This document shows, piece after piece, positions 37,254 to 45,170 of a DNA stretch of 64,000 nt. The number at the start of each line of letters is the position of its first letter. Positions within the stretch are counted from its first letter, which is position 1. The stretch spans positions 1-64,000 of the forward strand of contig NZ_FOOH01000004.1 in NCBI RefSeq assembly GCF_900113135.1. The letters run 5' to 3'. The position numbers and the translations under genes were made by a program. A model generated the notes under the pieces. The model made no database searches and was not told where the DNA came from. It saw only the letters and a list, made by a program, of their open reading frames with translations. Origin of the DNA: Salegentibacter agarivorans (GTDB taxonomy: Bacteria > Bacteroidota > Bacteroidia > Flavobacteriales > Flavobacteriaceae).

Positions 37254-38915
37254 CTATAAAGAAATTCCTCTTTTCCAGGGAATAAAATCATTTTGATTTT
37301 GCAGTACCGCCTTGGCTTCTTTCTCCCCACTGGCTACCAGGATTATTTCTTCCAAAATCTTTTCTCCCATAGATGATATAGTATCTTCGCCGGTAATTAC
37401 CGTACCTGCATTAATATCAATAATATCGTTCATCCGCTTAAAAAGAGTGGTATTGCTGGACATTTTTAAAACCGGGGCCACCGGGTTTCCGGTAGGGGTG
37501 CCAAGACCCGTAGTAAAAACGATCATATTACAACCGCTCCCGGCAAGACCGGTAGTGCTTTCCACATCATTCCCGGGGGTACATAAAAGATTTAATCCTG
37601 GTTTTGTTACTTTTTCTGTATAATCTAAAACGGAAACTACCGGGGAAGTCCCACCTTTTTTGGCAGCCCCGGCAGATTTGATAGCGTCTGTGATCAAGCC
37701 ATCTTTAATATTTCCTGGAGAAGGATTATTTTTAAAACCCGATCCAACATCTTCTGCTCTCTGGGCATAGCGTTTCATGATATGGGCAAATTTTTCGGCA
37801 TCTTCTTTTTCCCTGCAACGATTGATGAGTTCTTGTTCCACCCCGTTTAGTTCTGGAAATTCAGAGAGTACCGGCGAACCACCCAATGTAGTGAGTAGAT
37901 CAGAGGCATAACCAAGAGCGGGATTACAGGAAATTCCTGAAAAACCATCAGAACCACCACATTCCAAACCTAAAATAAGCTTGTCTAAAGCTGCGGGTTT
38001 CCGGGTTATTTTATCTGCGCCTGCTAAACCAATAAATGTCTTTTTAACCGCGGTTTCTATAAACTTTCGTTCATTTCCAATTTGTTGCTGTTCCAGGTAA
38101 TAGACCGGTTTCTGAAAATCACTGTCTTTTTCTGAAATTGCTTTCTGAAGCATTTCCATCTGGGCATTCTGGCAGCCCAAACTCAAAATGGTAGCACCGG
38201 CTACATTGGAATTGGTAATATATCCTGCGAGTAGCCTGCACAAAGTTTCGGAATCCTGCCTGATGCCCCCACAACCGCCATCATGCTTTAAAAATTTAAT
38301 CCCATCCACATTGGGGAACAAACGGTTTTTTACAATCTCCTCCCTTGTATGGACAATGGAAGTTTCCATTAGGTCTTCCGCTGTTGCACCGCTTTTATAT
38401 GCCTCTATCAGTTTAGGGGTATCTACGGAATAATCTTTATTGGTTTGATAACCCAATGCTTCCATTAAGGCATCCCGAACCACATCTATATTTCTGTTCT
38501 CACAAAAAACCAGAGGGATCACCAACCAGTAGTTTCGGGTGCCCACCGAACCGTCGGCACGATGATACCCATTAAATGTCCTGTCTTTGAATTTTGAAAC
38601 ATCCGGCTGAGTCCATTCATATTTCGATTGTTCCGGGTTAAATTCCGCAGAAGCATGTTCAATATTTTCAGTAGTAATGGCTGCGCCTCGTTCTATAGGC
38701 TGAATAGCTTTGCCAACCAAAACGCCATACATAACAATTTCGTCGCCTACTTTAAAATCATGAAGTGCGAATTTGTGTTTTTGTTTTATATCCTCTACCA
38801 AGGAGAATTCTTTCCCTACAATATGAACCAAGGTATTTTTTGGCAAATTCTGAATGGCCACGATAATATTATCCCGGGTATCTATCTGTGAATATGGTTG
38901 TGCCGTTTTAGCCAT
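37254..38915 (-). CDS. uxaA: Altronate dehydratase, fused SAF and catalytic domains
   Basis: A 553-residue UxaA/GarD-family dehydratase. Residues about 10-90 form the SAF domain and about 115-553 the dehydratase domain. Motifs include YHRADGSVGTRNYW, HDGGCGGIRQDSETL, LGCQNAQ and GLECGGSDGFSG. It converts D-altronate to 2-keto-3-deoxy-D-gluconate. In some bacteria the two domains are separate proteins; here they are fused as in E. coli. It lies between eda and uxaB with short spacers (22 and 42 bp). Confidence 0.92.
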   Translation of the reverse strand: MAKTAQPYSQIDTRDNIIVAIQNLPKNTLVHIVGKEFSLVEDIKQKHKFALHDFKVGDEIVMYGVLVGKAIQPIERGAAITTENIEHASAEFNPEQSKYEWTQPDVSKFKDRTFNGYHRADGSVGTRNYWLVIPLVFCENRNIDVVRDALMEALGYQTNKDYSVDTPKLIEAYKSGATAEDLMETSIVHTREEIVKNRLFPNVDGIKFLKHDGGCGGIRQDSETLCRLLAGYITNSNVAGATILSLGCQNAQMEMLQKAISEKDSDFQKPVYYLEQQQIGNERKFIETAVKKTFIGLAGADKITRKPAALDKLILGLECGGSDGFSGISCNPALGYASDLLTTLGGSPVLSEFPELNGVEQELINRCREKEDAEKFAHIMKRYAQRAEDVGSGFKNNPSPGNIKDGLITDAIKSAGAAKKGGTSPVVSVLDYTEKVTKPGLNLLCTPGNDVESTTGLAGSGCNMIVFTTGLGTPTGNPVAPVLKMSSNTTLFKRMNDIIDINAGTVITGEDTISSMGEKILEEIILVASGEKEAKAVLQNQNDFIPWKRGISL

Positions 38916-38937
38916 GGTTTTTTTGCTGTTTTATTGA

Positions 38938-39609
38938 TTATCCCTTCCGTAGTTTTTGAATAAGCGAAAGGGTTTCTTTTACTTTTAGTTCTAATCCCTC
39001 AAAATCCTCACTGGCGAGCACTTCTTTTGAAATCAGTTTTGATCCCAGCCCAACGCAGGTTACCCCGGCATCAAACCACCCTTTTAAGTTTGTTTCTTCA
39101 GTGGTAACGCCACCGGTGGGCATAATAGAGGTCCAGGGTTGTGGTCCTAAAATGCCTTTTACAAAGCCGGGGCCATAAATATTCCCCGGGAATAACTTTA
39201 CAATCTCACAACCCAGTTCTTCTGCCTGGGCAATTTCAGTTAAACTGCCGCAGCCCGGAGACCATAAAACCTTTCTCCGGTTACAGACAATGGCGATATC
39301 TTCCCTTAAAACCGGGGTCACAATAAAATTAGCCCCTAAAGACATGTACAGGGAAGCGGCTGCGGCATCGGTCACCGAGCCCACACCCAGTACCATTCCC
39401 GGCAATTCATCTATGGCATATTTGTTCAATTCTTCAAAGACCTCCTGTGCAAAATCCCCTCTGGCGGTAAATTCCATCAATCTGGCACCTCCATTAAAAC
39501 AGGCTTTCAACACCTTTTTTCCCAGTTCAATATCAGGATGGTAAAATAAAGGTACCATCCCGGTTTCTTTCATGATCCCTGCAACTTCTATTCTTGAAAA
39601 TTGAGCCAT
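38938..39609 (-). CDS. eda: KDPG aldolase
   Basis: A 223-residue class I aldolase of the KDPG/KHG family. The Schiff-base lysine is K138 in EIVKLFPG. E46 lies in MEFTARG, the equivalent of the catalytic Glu. PTGGV marks the phosphate-binding loop. It splits 2-keto-3-deoxy-6-phosphogluconate into pyruvate and glyceraldehyde-3-phosphate. It lies 27 bp after the KDG kinase gene, so the kinase and aldolase form the bottom of the pathway. Confidence 0.92.
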   Translation of the reverse strand: MAQFSRIEVAGIMKETGMVPLFYHPDIELGKKVLKACFNGGARLMEFTARGDFAQEVFEELNKYAIDELPGMVLGVGSVTDAAAASLYMSLGANFIVTPVLREDIAIVCNRRKVLWSPGCGSLTEIAQAEELGCEIVKLFPGNIYGPGFVKGILGPQPWTSIMPTGGVTTEETNLKGWFDAGVTCVGLGSKLISKEVLASEDFEGLELKVKETLSLIQKLRKG

Positions 39610-39636
39610 TTTATACTCTTTAAATTAAGCTTATTT

Positions 39637-40659
39637 TTATCTATTTACTTTAGCAGAGCCATCACTGGATATACATTCCAATACATCTTCCTTAGTTACC
39701 CTGTTCACATCCCCAAAAATGCTATGTTTTAAAGCACAAGCAGCGGTCGCAAAATTGATTGTTTTTTTCCTGTCTTCCCCAAACGTTAATAATCCGTATA
39801 GCAACCCACCCATAAAGGCATCCCCGGTACCTACACGGTCCACCAGGGGTTGTATTTCATATTTTTTAGCCTGGTATAAGGTCTTTTCTTTATACAATAA
39901 ACCTCCAATACGCTGATGGGAGGCATTAACAGATTCCCTGAAGGTCATCCCAATGGTATGCAGTTCAGGCAACAATTCTATCAGATTTAAAAAATGTCCT
40001 TTTACTTCATTCTCATTAGTATACTCAGGAGCTACTTTTTCTTTTCCCAACATAAACATGGTGGTATCGATATCGCCAAGGATGACATTGCTATACTGCA
40101 ACATTTCCGGCATGATCTCATAGGGTGCTTTTCCGTATTGCCATAGTTTGCTGCGATAATTGAGGTCTGTGGAAATACCAAGCCCCATTTTATTTGCCAT
40201 TTTAATGGCTTCCAGGCAAACATCTGCCGCCGACTGGGAAAGGGCGGGCGTCACTCCACTCCAATGGAACCAGGTGGCATCCTTAAATATTTCTTCCCAG
40301 TTAAAATCTCCTTTTTCAATTTTTGAAATGGAAGAGTTTTCACGATCATAGACTACTTTACTTGGGCGTACAGAATTTCCTATTTCTATAAAATAAATAC
40401 CCAATCGGTTTCCCTGGCGGATAATATGTTGGTTCCCCACCTGGAATTCACGGGTTGCTTTTAACGCACAATCGCCAATTGCATTATCGGGCAACGCCGT
40501 TACAAACTCAGTATCTATTCCATAATTTGATAGAGATGCCGCGACATTGAACTCCCCACCTCCATAAATAACATCGAAATTACTCGCCTGGCTAAACTTA
40601 CGATTATCTGGAGGCGACAAACGCATTAGAACCTCACCAAATGTGACTACTTTATGCAT
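39637..40659 (-). CDS. kdgK: 2-keto-3-deoxygluconate kinase (PfkB family)
   Basis: A 340-residue ribokinase-fold sugar kinase. The substrate-side glycine motif is GGGEFNVAASLSNYG (33-47) and the second PfkB signature is DRVGTGDAFMGGLLYG, with catalytic base D280. Its position between the LgoD-like dehydrogenase and KDPG aldolase points to phosphorylation of KDG with ATP. D-tagatose or fructose kinases share the fold but are less consistent with this operon. Confidence 0.88.
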   Translation of the reverse strand: MHKVVTFGEVLMRLSPPDNRKFSQASNFDVIYGGGEFNVAASLSNYGIDTEFVTALPDNAIGDCALKATREFQVGNQHIIRQGNRLGIYFIEIGNSVRPSKVVYDRENSSISKIEKGDFNWEEIFKDATWFHWSGVTPALSQSAADVCLEAIKMANKMGLGISTDLNYRSKLWQYGKAPYEIMPEMLQYSNVILGDIDTTMFMLGKEKVAPEYTNENEVKGHFLNLIELLPELHTIGMTFRESVNASHQRIGGLLYKEKTLYQAKKYEIQPLVDRVGTGDAFMGGLLYGLLTFGEDRKKTINFATAACALKHSIFGDVNRVTKEDVLECISSDGSAKVNR

Positions 40660-40670
40660 ATATTAATTCT

Positions 40671-41678
40671 CTAAAAATCTACAGTGGCCTTTATAACCCC
40701 AGTTTCTGGTTTAGTCCAGCTATTAAAATTTTCAATCATATCTTTAAATGGAACATTATGAGTAATAAATGAAGTAGTTGGAAACTCTTCCAGCACATTA
40801 ATAACATGCTCGAAATCTTCCACAGTGGCATTTCGACTACATAAAATAGATGATTCCTTGGCATGAATTTTAGGATGGATAAAAATTAATTCCCCTTTAG
40901 ATAAGCCTACCAGGACATACCGTCCGCCGTGGGCCATATAATCAGGACCATTTTCCAGGGCAACTTTATGGCCGGTGGCATCAAAGACCACATCTGCCAG
41001 ATCGCCACCGGTAATTTCATTGATTTTTTCAACCGGATCTTTGGTAACATTCACTATGCAATCTGCTCCTATTTCATTTTTAGCGTACTCCAGGCGGTCA
41101 TCATTCATATCCAAAGCAATTACCTTAGCTCCAGCTATTTGGGCAAGTTTAATAATTCCAATACCTATTGGACCACAACCCACAACAACTACGGTCTCAC
41201 CTTCTTTTAGCTGTGCCCTCCTAATTGCATGCGCCCCGATGGCCAGGGGTTCTACAATAGCCATTTGATCATTGGACAACTGGTTTGCCGGAAGTAAAAG
41301 ATCCTGACGCACCGTTATGAATTCCTGCATCCCACCATCAGAATGCACCCCGATCACACTAATATTGGAACAGCAATTGGTCTTCCCGTTTCTACATGCT
41401 ACACATTCTCCACAGCTTATATAGGGCATCACTACCACATTGTCTCCCACTTTTATCCCCCGATTATTTTCTCCAATCTCCACCACTTCTGAAGCCAGTT
41501 CATGTCCCAGAATACGAGGATAAGTAAAAAATGCCTGGTTCCCAGAAAAAGCGTGCAGATCGGTGCCACAAATCCCTACTTTTTTAACTCTTAACAGCGC
41601 TTCATTGTTTTTACGAACTGGTTTGTCCTTCTCCTTTAGTTGAAAATTCCCCGGTTCTTCACATACTATGTATTTCAT
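40671..41678 (-). CDS. Zinc-dependent dehydrogenase, LgoD-like (L-galactonate to D-tagaturonate)
   Basis: The start at 41678 (MKYIVCEEPG) is chosen; the longer frame to 41729 would overlap the GH29 stop. It is a 335-residue medium-chain dehydrogenase. Catalytic zinc residues are C37, H59 and E60 (GICGTD, LGHE). Structural zinc cysteines are C89, C92, C95 and C103, and the NAD-binding motif is GCGPIGIG. From memory it shares with E. coli LgoD (YjjN) the stretches ICGTDxHAxxGNQxFFxYPRxLGHE and SVIGVHxDGG. LgoD oxidises C5 of L-galactonate, giving D-tagaturonate, the substrate of the uxaB product encoded nearby. A threonine/sorbitol dehydrogenase role is the fallback. Confidence 0.8.
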   Translation of the reverse strand: MKYIVCEEPGNFQLKEKDKPVRKNNEALLRVKKVGICGTDLHAFSGNQAFFTYPRILGHELASEVVEIGENNRGIKVGDNVVVMPYISCGECVACRNGKTNCCSNISVIGVHSDGGMQEFITVRQDLLLPANQLSNDQMAIVEPLAIGAHAIRRAQLKEGETVVVVGCGPIGIGIIKLAQIAGAKVIALDMNDDRLEYAKNEIGADCIVNVTKDPVEKINEITGGDLADVVFDATGHKVALENGPDYMAHGGRYVLVGLSKGELIFIHPKIHAKESSILCSRNATVEDFEHVINVLEEFPTTSFITHNVPFKDMIENFNSWTKPETGVIKATVDF

Positions 41679-41691
41679 GTTTTTTTTATTT

Positions 41692-43251
41692 TTAAGCTCT
41701 CGTAAACTCCAATACGTGGGCGTAATCACCTGATTTTTCTCCTAAGTTTTCAACCTTAAGGCCCTCATCGTTTTTTACGAATTTTAGTTTAACATTACTA
41801 CCCAGTAACCGGATATTTTTGATTTCAAAATCTTTTCCAAATTCACTATCGCTGCCCAAAGATTTAATATTCACTTCACCAGCTTCAGGCCAAGCCATCA
41901 TAATGGCATATAACTTATCGCCTTTTTTGGTAAAACGGATATCCTGTCCAGTAAAGTCTTTATTATCCCCTTCAGAATGGTGTCCTTTTTTTACTTCAGT
42001 AGGACCTTCACCAAAAGTTTCCCAATATTCGGTCTCATAGATTGCCTCTCCATTAACAGACAGCCAATCTCCAATTTCTAGCAGGATTTCTTTTTGATCA
42101 TCGGGAATAGTCCCGTCTGCTCTCGGACCAACATTTAGTAATAAATTACCATTCTTAGAAACTATATCTACAAGGTCATCTATTAGTTGGTTGGTATTTT
42201 TAGATTTCCAATTGGTCACATAACTCCAGGAGTTTTTTCCTATAGAGGTATCGGTTTGCCATGGAAGTTTTCTAATACCGGGCAGTTTACCACGTTCCAA
42301 ATCGTAGATCACTGTGCCTTCAGGAAAAGCTTCGTGATTAAAATTTTTATCATTTATAACCACTTCTTTTCCCCATTCATTTCCTTTATTATAATAGTAG
42401 GCGGCTATTTTGGGTCTTAGGTCTTCAAAATCTGGAATATCTAGATAAAAATCAAACCAAAGGATATCGGGTTGATAATTGTCAATTAGATCTGTAGTCC
42501 TATCCCACCACCTTTTTTTAAATTCTTCGGAAACCGGTTCTTCAAGATCTTTTCCTTTTGAAGAATATAAATCTGCATATTCAGGGTTTGAAGTGTCAAA
42601 ATGATCTTTTTTATTATAAAAGGACCAGTTGAAAGCGAAATGCGAAGAAGCTCCCATAATCATATTCTGCTTGCGGCCTTCCTTAAATAACTCTCCTACT
42701 ATATCTTTTTTAGGCCCCATATCTACAGAGTTCCAACGTGTGGTTTTGGAATCGTACATCGCGAAACCATCGTGATGATCGGCCACAGGGATTACATATT
42801 TTGCCCCGGCTTTTTTGAACAGGTCAATCCACTCTTTTGCATTAAACTTTTCACCTTTGAACATTGGAATAAAATCTTTATATCCAAAATCCTTTTGTTT
42901 TCCCCAATTCTCTACATGGTGCTTATATACATCCGATGGCCCGTCAGATTGATGCTTCAGTTGTGCTGTAAAGGCAGCTGTATCCATATACATTTGGCGA
43001 GGGTACCATTCTGAACTATATGCGGGCACCGAATATGCTCCCCAGTGGATAAAAATCCCAAATTTCTTCTGATTGAACCATTCGGGATCTTTATAGTTTT
43101 TTTTAATGGATTCCCAGTTGGGCTCAAAGACTTTCTCCTCTTTAGACTGGTTTTCGGCTACATCACTATTAGTCTTTTTTTTGTCCTGCCCACAGGCCGA
43201 AAAAATAAAGATGGCTAACAGCAAAATGCCTATTTGATTTCTTGTTTTCAT
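41692..43251 (-). CDS. GH29 alpha-L-fucosidase-family enzyme, lipoprotein
   Basis: A 519-residue GH29. The lipobox IFSAC gives Cys20. The catalytic nucleophile is D267 (LWFDFY). The conserved His pair is present in DHHDGFAMYDS (H159, H160), and HWGAYSVPAYSSEWY is at 69-83. A C-terminal beta-sandwich domain follows the barrel. GH29 retaining enzymes cleave alpha-L-fucose, and some members act on alpha-L-galactose, which differs only by the 6-hydroxyl. It is the first gene after SusD and ends 13 bp before the LgoD-like gene, so release of L-galactose for the following pathway is the favoured reading. Confidence 0.88.
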   Translation of the reverse strand: MKTRNQIGILLLAIFIFSACGQDKKKTNSDVAENQSKEEKVFEPNWESIKKNYKDPEWFNQKKFGIFIHWGAYSVPAYSSEWYPRQMYMDTAAFTAQLKHQSDGPSDVYKHHVENWGKQKDFGYKDFIPMFKGEKFNAKEWIDLFKKAGAKYVIPVADHHDGFAMYDSKTTRWNSVDMGPKKDIVGELFKEGRKQNMIMGASSHFAFNWSFYNKKDHFDTSNPEYADLYSSKGKDLEEPVSEEFKKRWWDRTTDLIDNYQPDILWFDFYLDIPDFEDLRPKIAAYYYNKGNEWGKEVVINDKNFNHEAFPEGTVIYDLERGKLPGIRKLPWQTDTSIGKNSWSYVTNWKSKNTNQLIDDLVDIVSKNGNLLLNVGPRADGTIPDDQKEILLEIGDWLSVNGEAIYETEYWETFGEGPTEVKKGHHSEGDNKDFTGQDIRFTKKGDKLYAIMMAWPEAGEVNIKSLGSDSEFGKDFEIKNIRLLGSNVKLKFVKNDEGLKVENLGEKSGDYAHVLEFTRA

Positions 43252-43555
43252 TTATTCTTTTTTATGTTATAATTCACTATTTGAGAATTTCTTTTTGTTA
43301 AACGCTAATTTGTATTTATTTAAGCTAAGCTTGAATATCTTATGTTTTAATCCTTACCATAAATGGTTTTTAACAAGAACACACTCTCTTTTCTCATTTA
43401 AACAGTATTTTAAAAACCATCCTATTCAACTGATTTAGTGTATCTAATCCCAGATCTTAGCTTAGGTATATTTAAAATATCAATAAATACTTTTTTGTGC
43501 ATTCTTAACCTTGAATATCTTCTAGGTTTATTGTTAATTTAGGATGTTATCTTTT
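43252..43555. other. 304-bp gap between SusD and GH29 genes
   Basis: No gene. It is AT-rich, with a perfect 10-bp inverted repeat ATGGTTTTTA (43363-43372) and TAAAAACCAT (43411-43420). This may be an RNA processing or attenuation structure between the outer-membrane genes and the catabolic genes of the operon. Confidence 0.45.
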
Positions 43556-45022
43556 TTAATACCCATTATTTTGTTCTAAAACCCCATCAGATAAAGAAAC
43601 CTGCTCAAATGGAATAGGCATAATTTCATTAATACCTTCCTTAAAGCCTAATGGAGCCAAAATAGTTTCGGCACGATCTGTACGCACTAGGTCGTGATAC
43701 CTTAATCCTTCTCCAGCTAGTTCCAGTCTTCTTTCTTTATAAATAGCATCTAAAAGGTCTTCTCCACTCAAAGTACTATCTAAATTAGGCACGATGGAAT
43801 TAGAATTTTCGCCCCTGGCCCTGGTTCTCACTTTATTTACATATTCCCTAGCTAAAGCTGGATCTTCATTATAAATAGCTTCGGCATACATTAAATAAAC
43901 GTCTGCCAATCGAATAAAACGGATGTTGTGCGGATTGTTTCCTGCTCCCCCAACATTTGGTCTTTGGTAATTACTATGTGGAGCCAGGGAATATTTCCTA
44001 TTGTACCAATTGGTCCCGTAGTTCCCTTCTACATTATAAAAGGAAGATTCAAACCTGGGATCATTAGTATCAAACTCGTCCCTAAGGCCATCTTTAATTT
44101 GAGAAAAACCAATACCTCCTTGATTTCTAGGTTGAAGCATATGAGGAATCCTTCCTCCCAAAAAATCTGAATTGGAAGAAAAATCAATTTCAAAAACAGA
44201 ACCGGAATTCCATTCCCCAGCTGGTTCAAAAATATCATCAAAGTTGGGAAGGCTATATGCCAATTGCAAAATTTGCTCTCCATATAGTCTTACCTGATCC
44301 ATTTTGTTTTGGTATAAAGAAACCCGCATCATTAATCCAAGGGCAGCACCCTTATCAGCGTGTCCCAAATATTCCTGTCCCATTTCAAAACGAGATGGCA
44401 AATCTTCTATAGCTTTTTCAAGATCATTTTCGATAAAAGCATAGGTTTCTTCTTTGCTTGCCCTAGGTTGGTTATACTCGCCAGCCTCTAAAGACATTTC
44501 AATTAATGGCACTCCTCCAAAGGTATTTACCAAATCGAAGTAATAATAAGCCCTAAGAAAATTCGCTTCCGCTAAAATTCTGGTTTTAAGCCCTTCGTCT
44601 TCAAACTCAATTCCTTGAACTTTCTCCAATACTAAGTTGGCATATAAAATCCCTTTATAATTAACCTTCCAAATATTGGCAACAGCAGGGTTGGAAGTAG
44701 TTAAATTATAGTTTTGTTTTTCAAAAAGATGTGGGCCATCACTAGACCTAGCACCGCCTTTTAAGATATCATCGGTTCCAATGTCACCAAATATAAAATC
44801 GCTAGCGGTTGTAGCACCAAAATTTTGTGTAGAAAACATTTCCCTCATTGGGTAATAAGCAGCCGTTAAGGCTTGCTGGGCATCACTTTCTGTTTTATAA
44901 AAATTTTCTTCGGTCGGTTCTCCATAAGGTTCCTCCTCCAGATAATCGCTACAAGATCCTAAGCTTAATACTGCCAGAACGAAAAATATAATTCTACCTG
45001 TTCTAATCTTATTATAATTCAT
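43556..45022 (-). CDS. SusD-like glycan-binding outer-membrane lipoprotein
   Basis: A 488-residue RagB/SusD-family protein. The lipobox is LGSC (Cys24), followed by DYLEEEPYG. The N-terminal part has TESDAQQALTAAYYPMREMF and the helical repeat region EANFLRAYYYFDLVNTFGGVPL, a strong SusD signature. The C-terminal part has IYKERRLELAGEGLRYHDLVRTDRAE. It forms the extracellular lid of the SusC transporter encoded just upstream. It is presumed to bind porphyran-type oligosaccharides. Confidence 0.95.
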   Translation of the reverse strand: MNYNKIRTGRIIFFVLAVLSLGSCSDYLEEEPYGEPTEENFYKTESDAQQALTAAYYPMREMFSTQNFGATTASDFIFGDIGTDDILKGGARSSDGPHLFEKQNYNLTTSNPAVANIWKVNYKGILYANLVLEKVQGIEFEDEGLKTRILAEANFLRAYYYFDLVNTFGGVPLIEMSLEAGEYNQPRASKEETYAFIENDLEKAIEDLPSRFEMGQEYLGHADKGAALGLMMRVSLYQNKMDQVRLYGEQILQLAYSLPNFDDIFEPAGEWNSGSVFEIDFSSNSDFLGGRIPHMLQPRNQGGIGFSQIKDGLRDEFDTNDPRFESSFYNVEGNYGTNWYNRKYSLAPHSNYQRPNVGGAGNNPHNIRFIRLADVYLMYAEAIYNEDPALAREYVNKVRTRARGENSNSIVPNLDSTLSGEDLLDAIYKERRLELAGEGLRYHDLVRTDRAETILAPLGFKEGINEIMPIPFEQVSLSDGVLEQNNGY

Positions 45023-45130
45023 TTATTTAAAGTTTAAGTGGCCATTTCTTCTCAAATCATATCATTTCAATCTCATTAAAAAATATAGCCTGTTTTGATA
45101 AATGCCCATTACGAGCTTATTATTTTAATC

Positions 45131-45170
45131 AAAAACCCTTGAGAGGGCTTTTAATCCTTAAGGAAGGATT
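45131..45170 (-). terminator. Tandem hairpins after SusC gene, possible attenuator before SusD
   Basis: Read on the minus strand, a hairpin AATCCTT-CCTT-AAGGATT overlaps the SusC stop codon. It is followed by CCCT-CTCA-AGGG and a TTTTT run. Two adjacent hairpins with a U-tract at the susC-susD junction could end part of the transcripts and tune the SusC:SusD ratio. Confidence 0.5.

Noticed and set aside
33917-41678. Reading the catabolic genes as a simple L-fucose pathway
   Set aside because: A fuconate route needs neither UxaB nor an LgoD-like enzyme nor KdgK; all three are present, favouring L-galactonate. Fucose as an additional substrate is not excluded.
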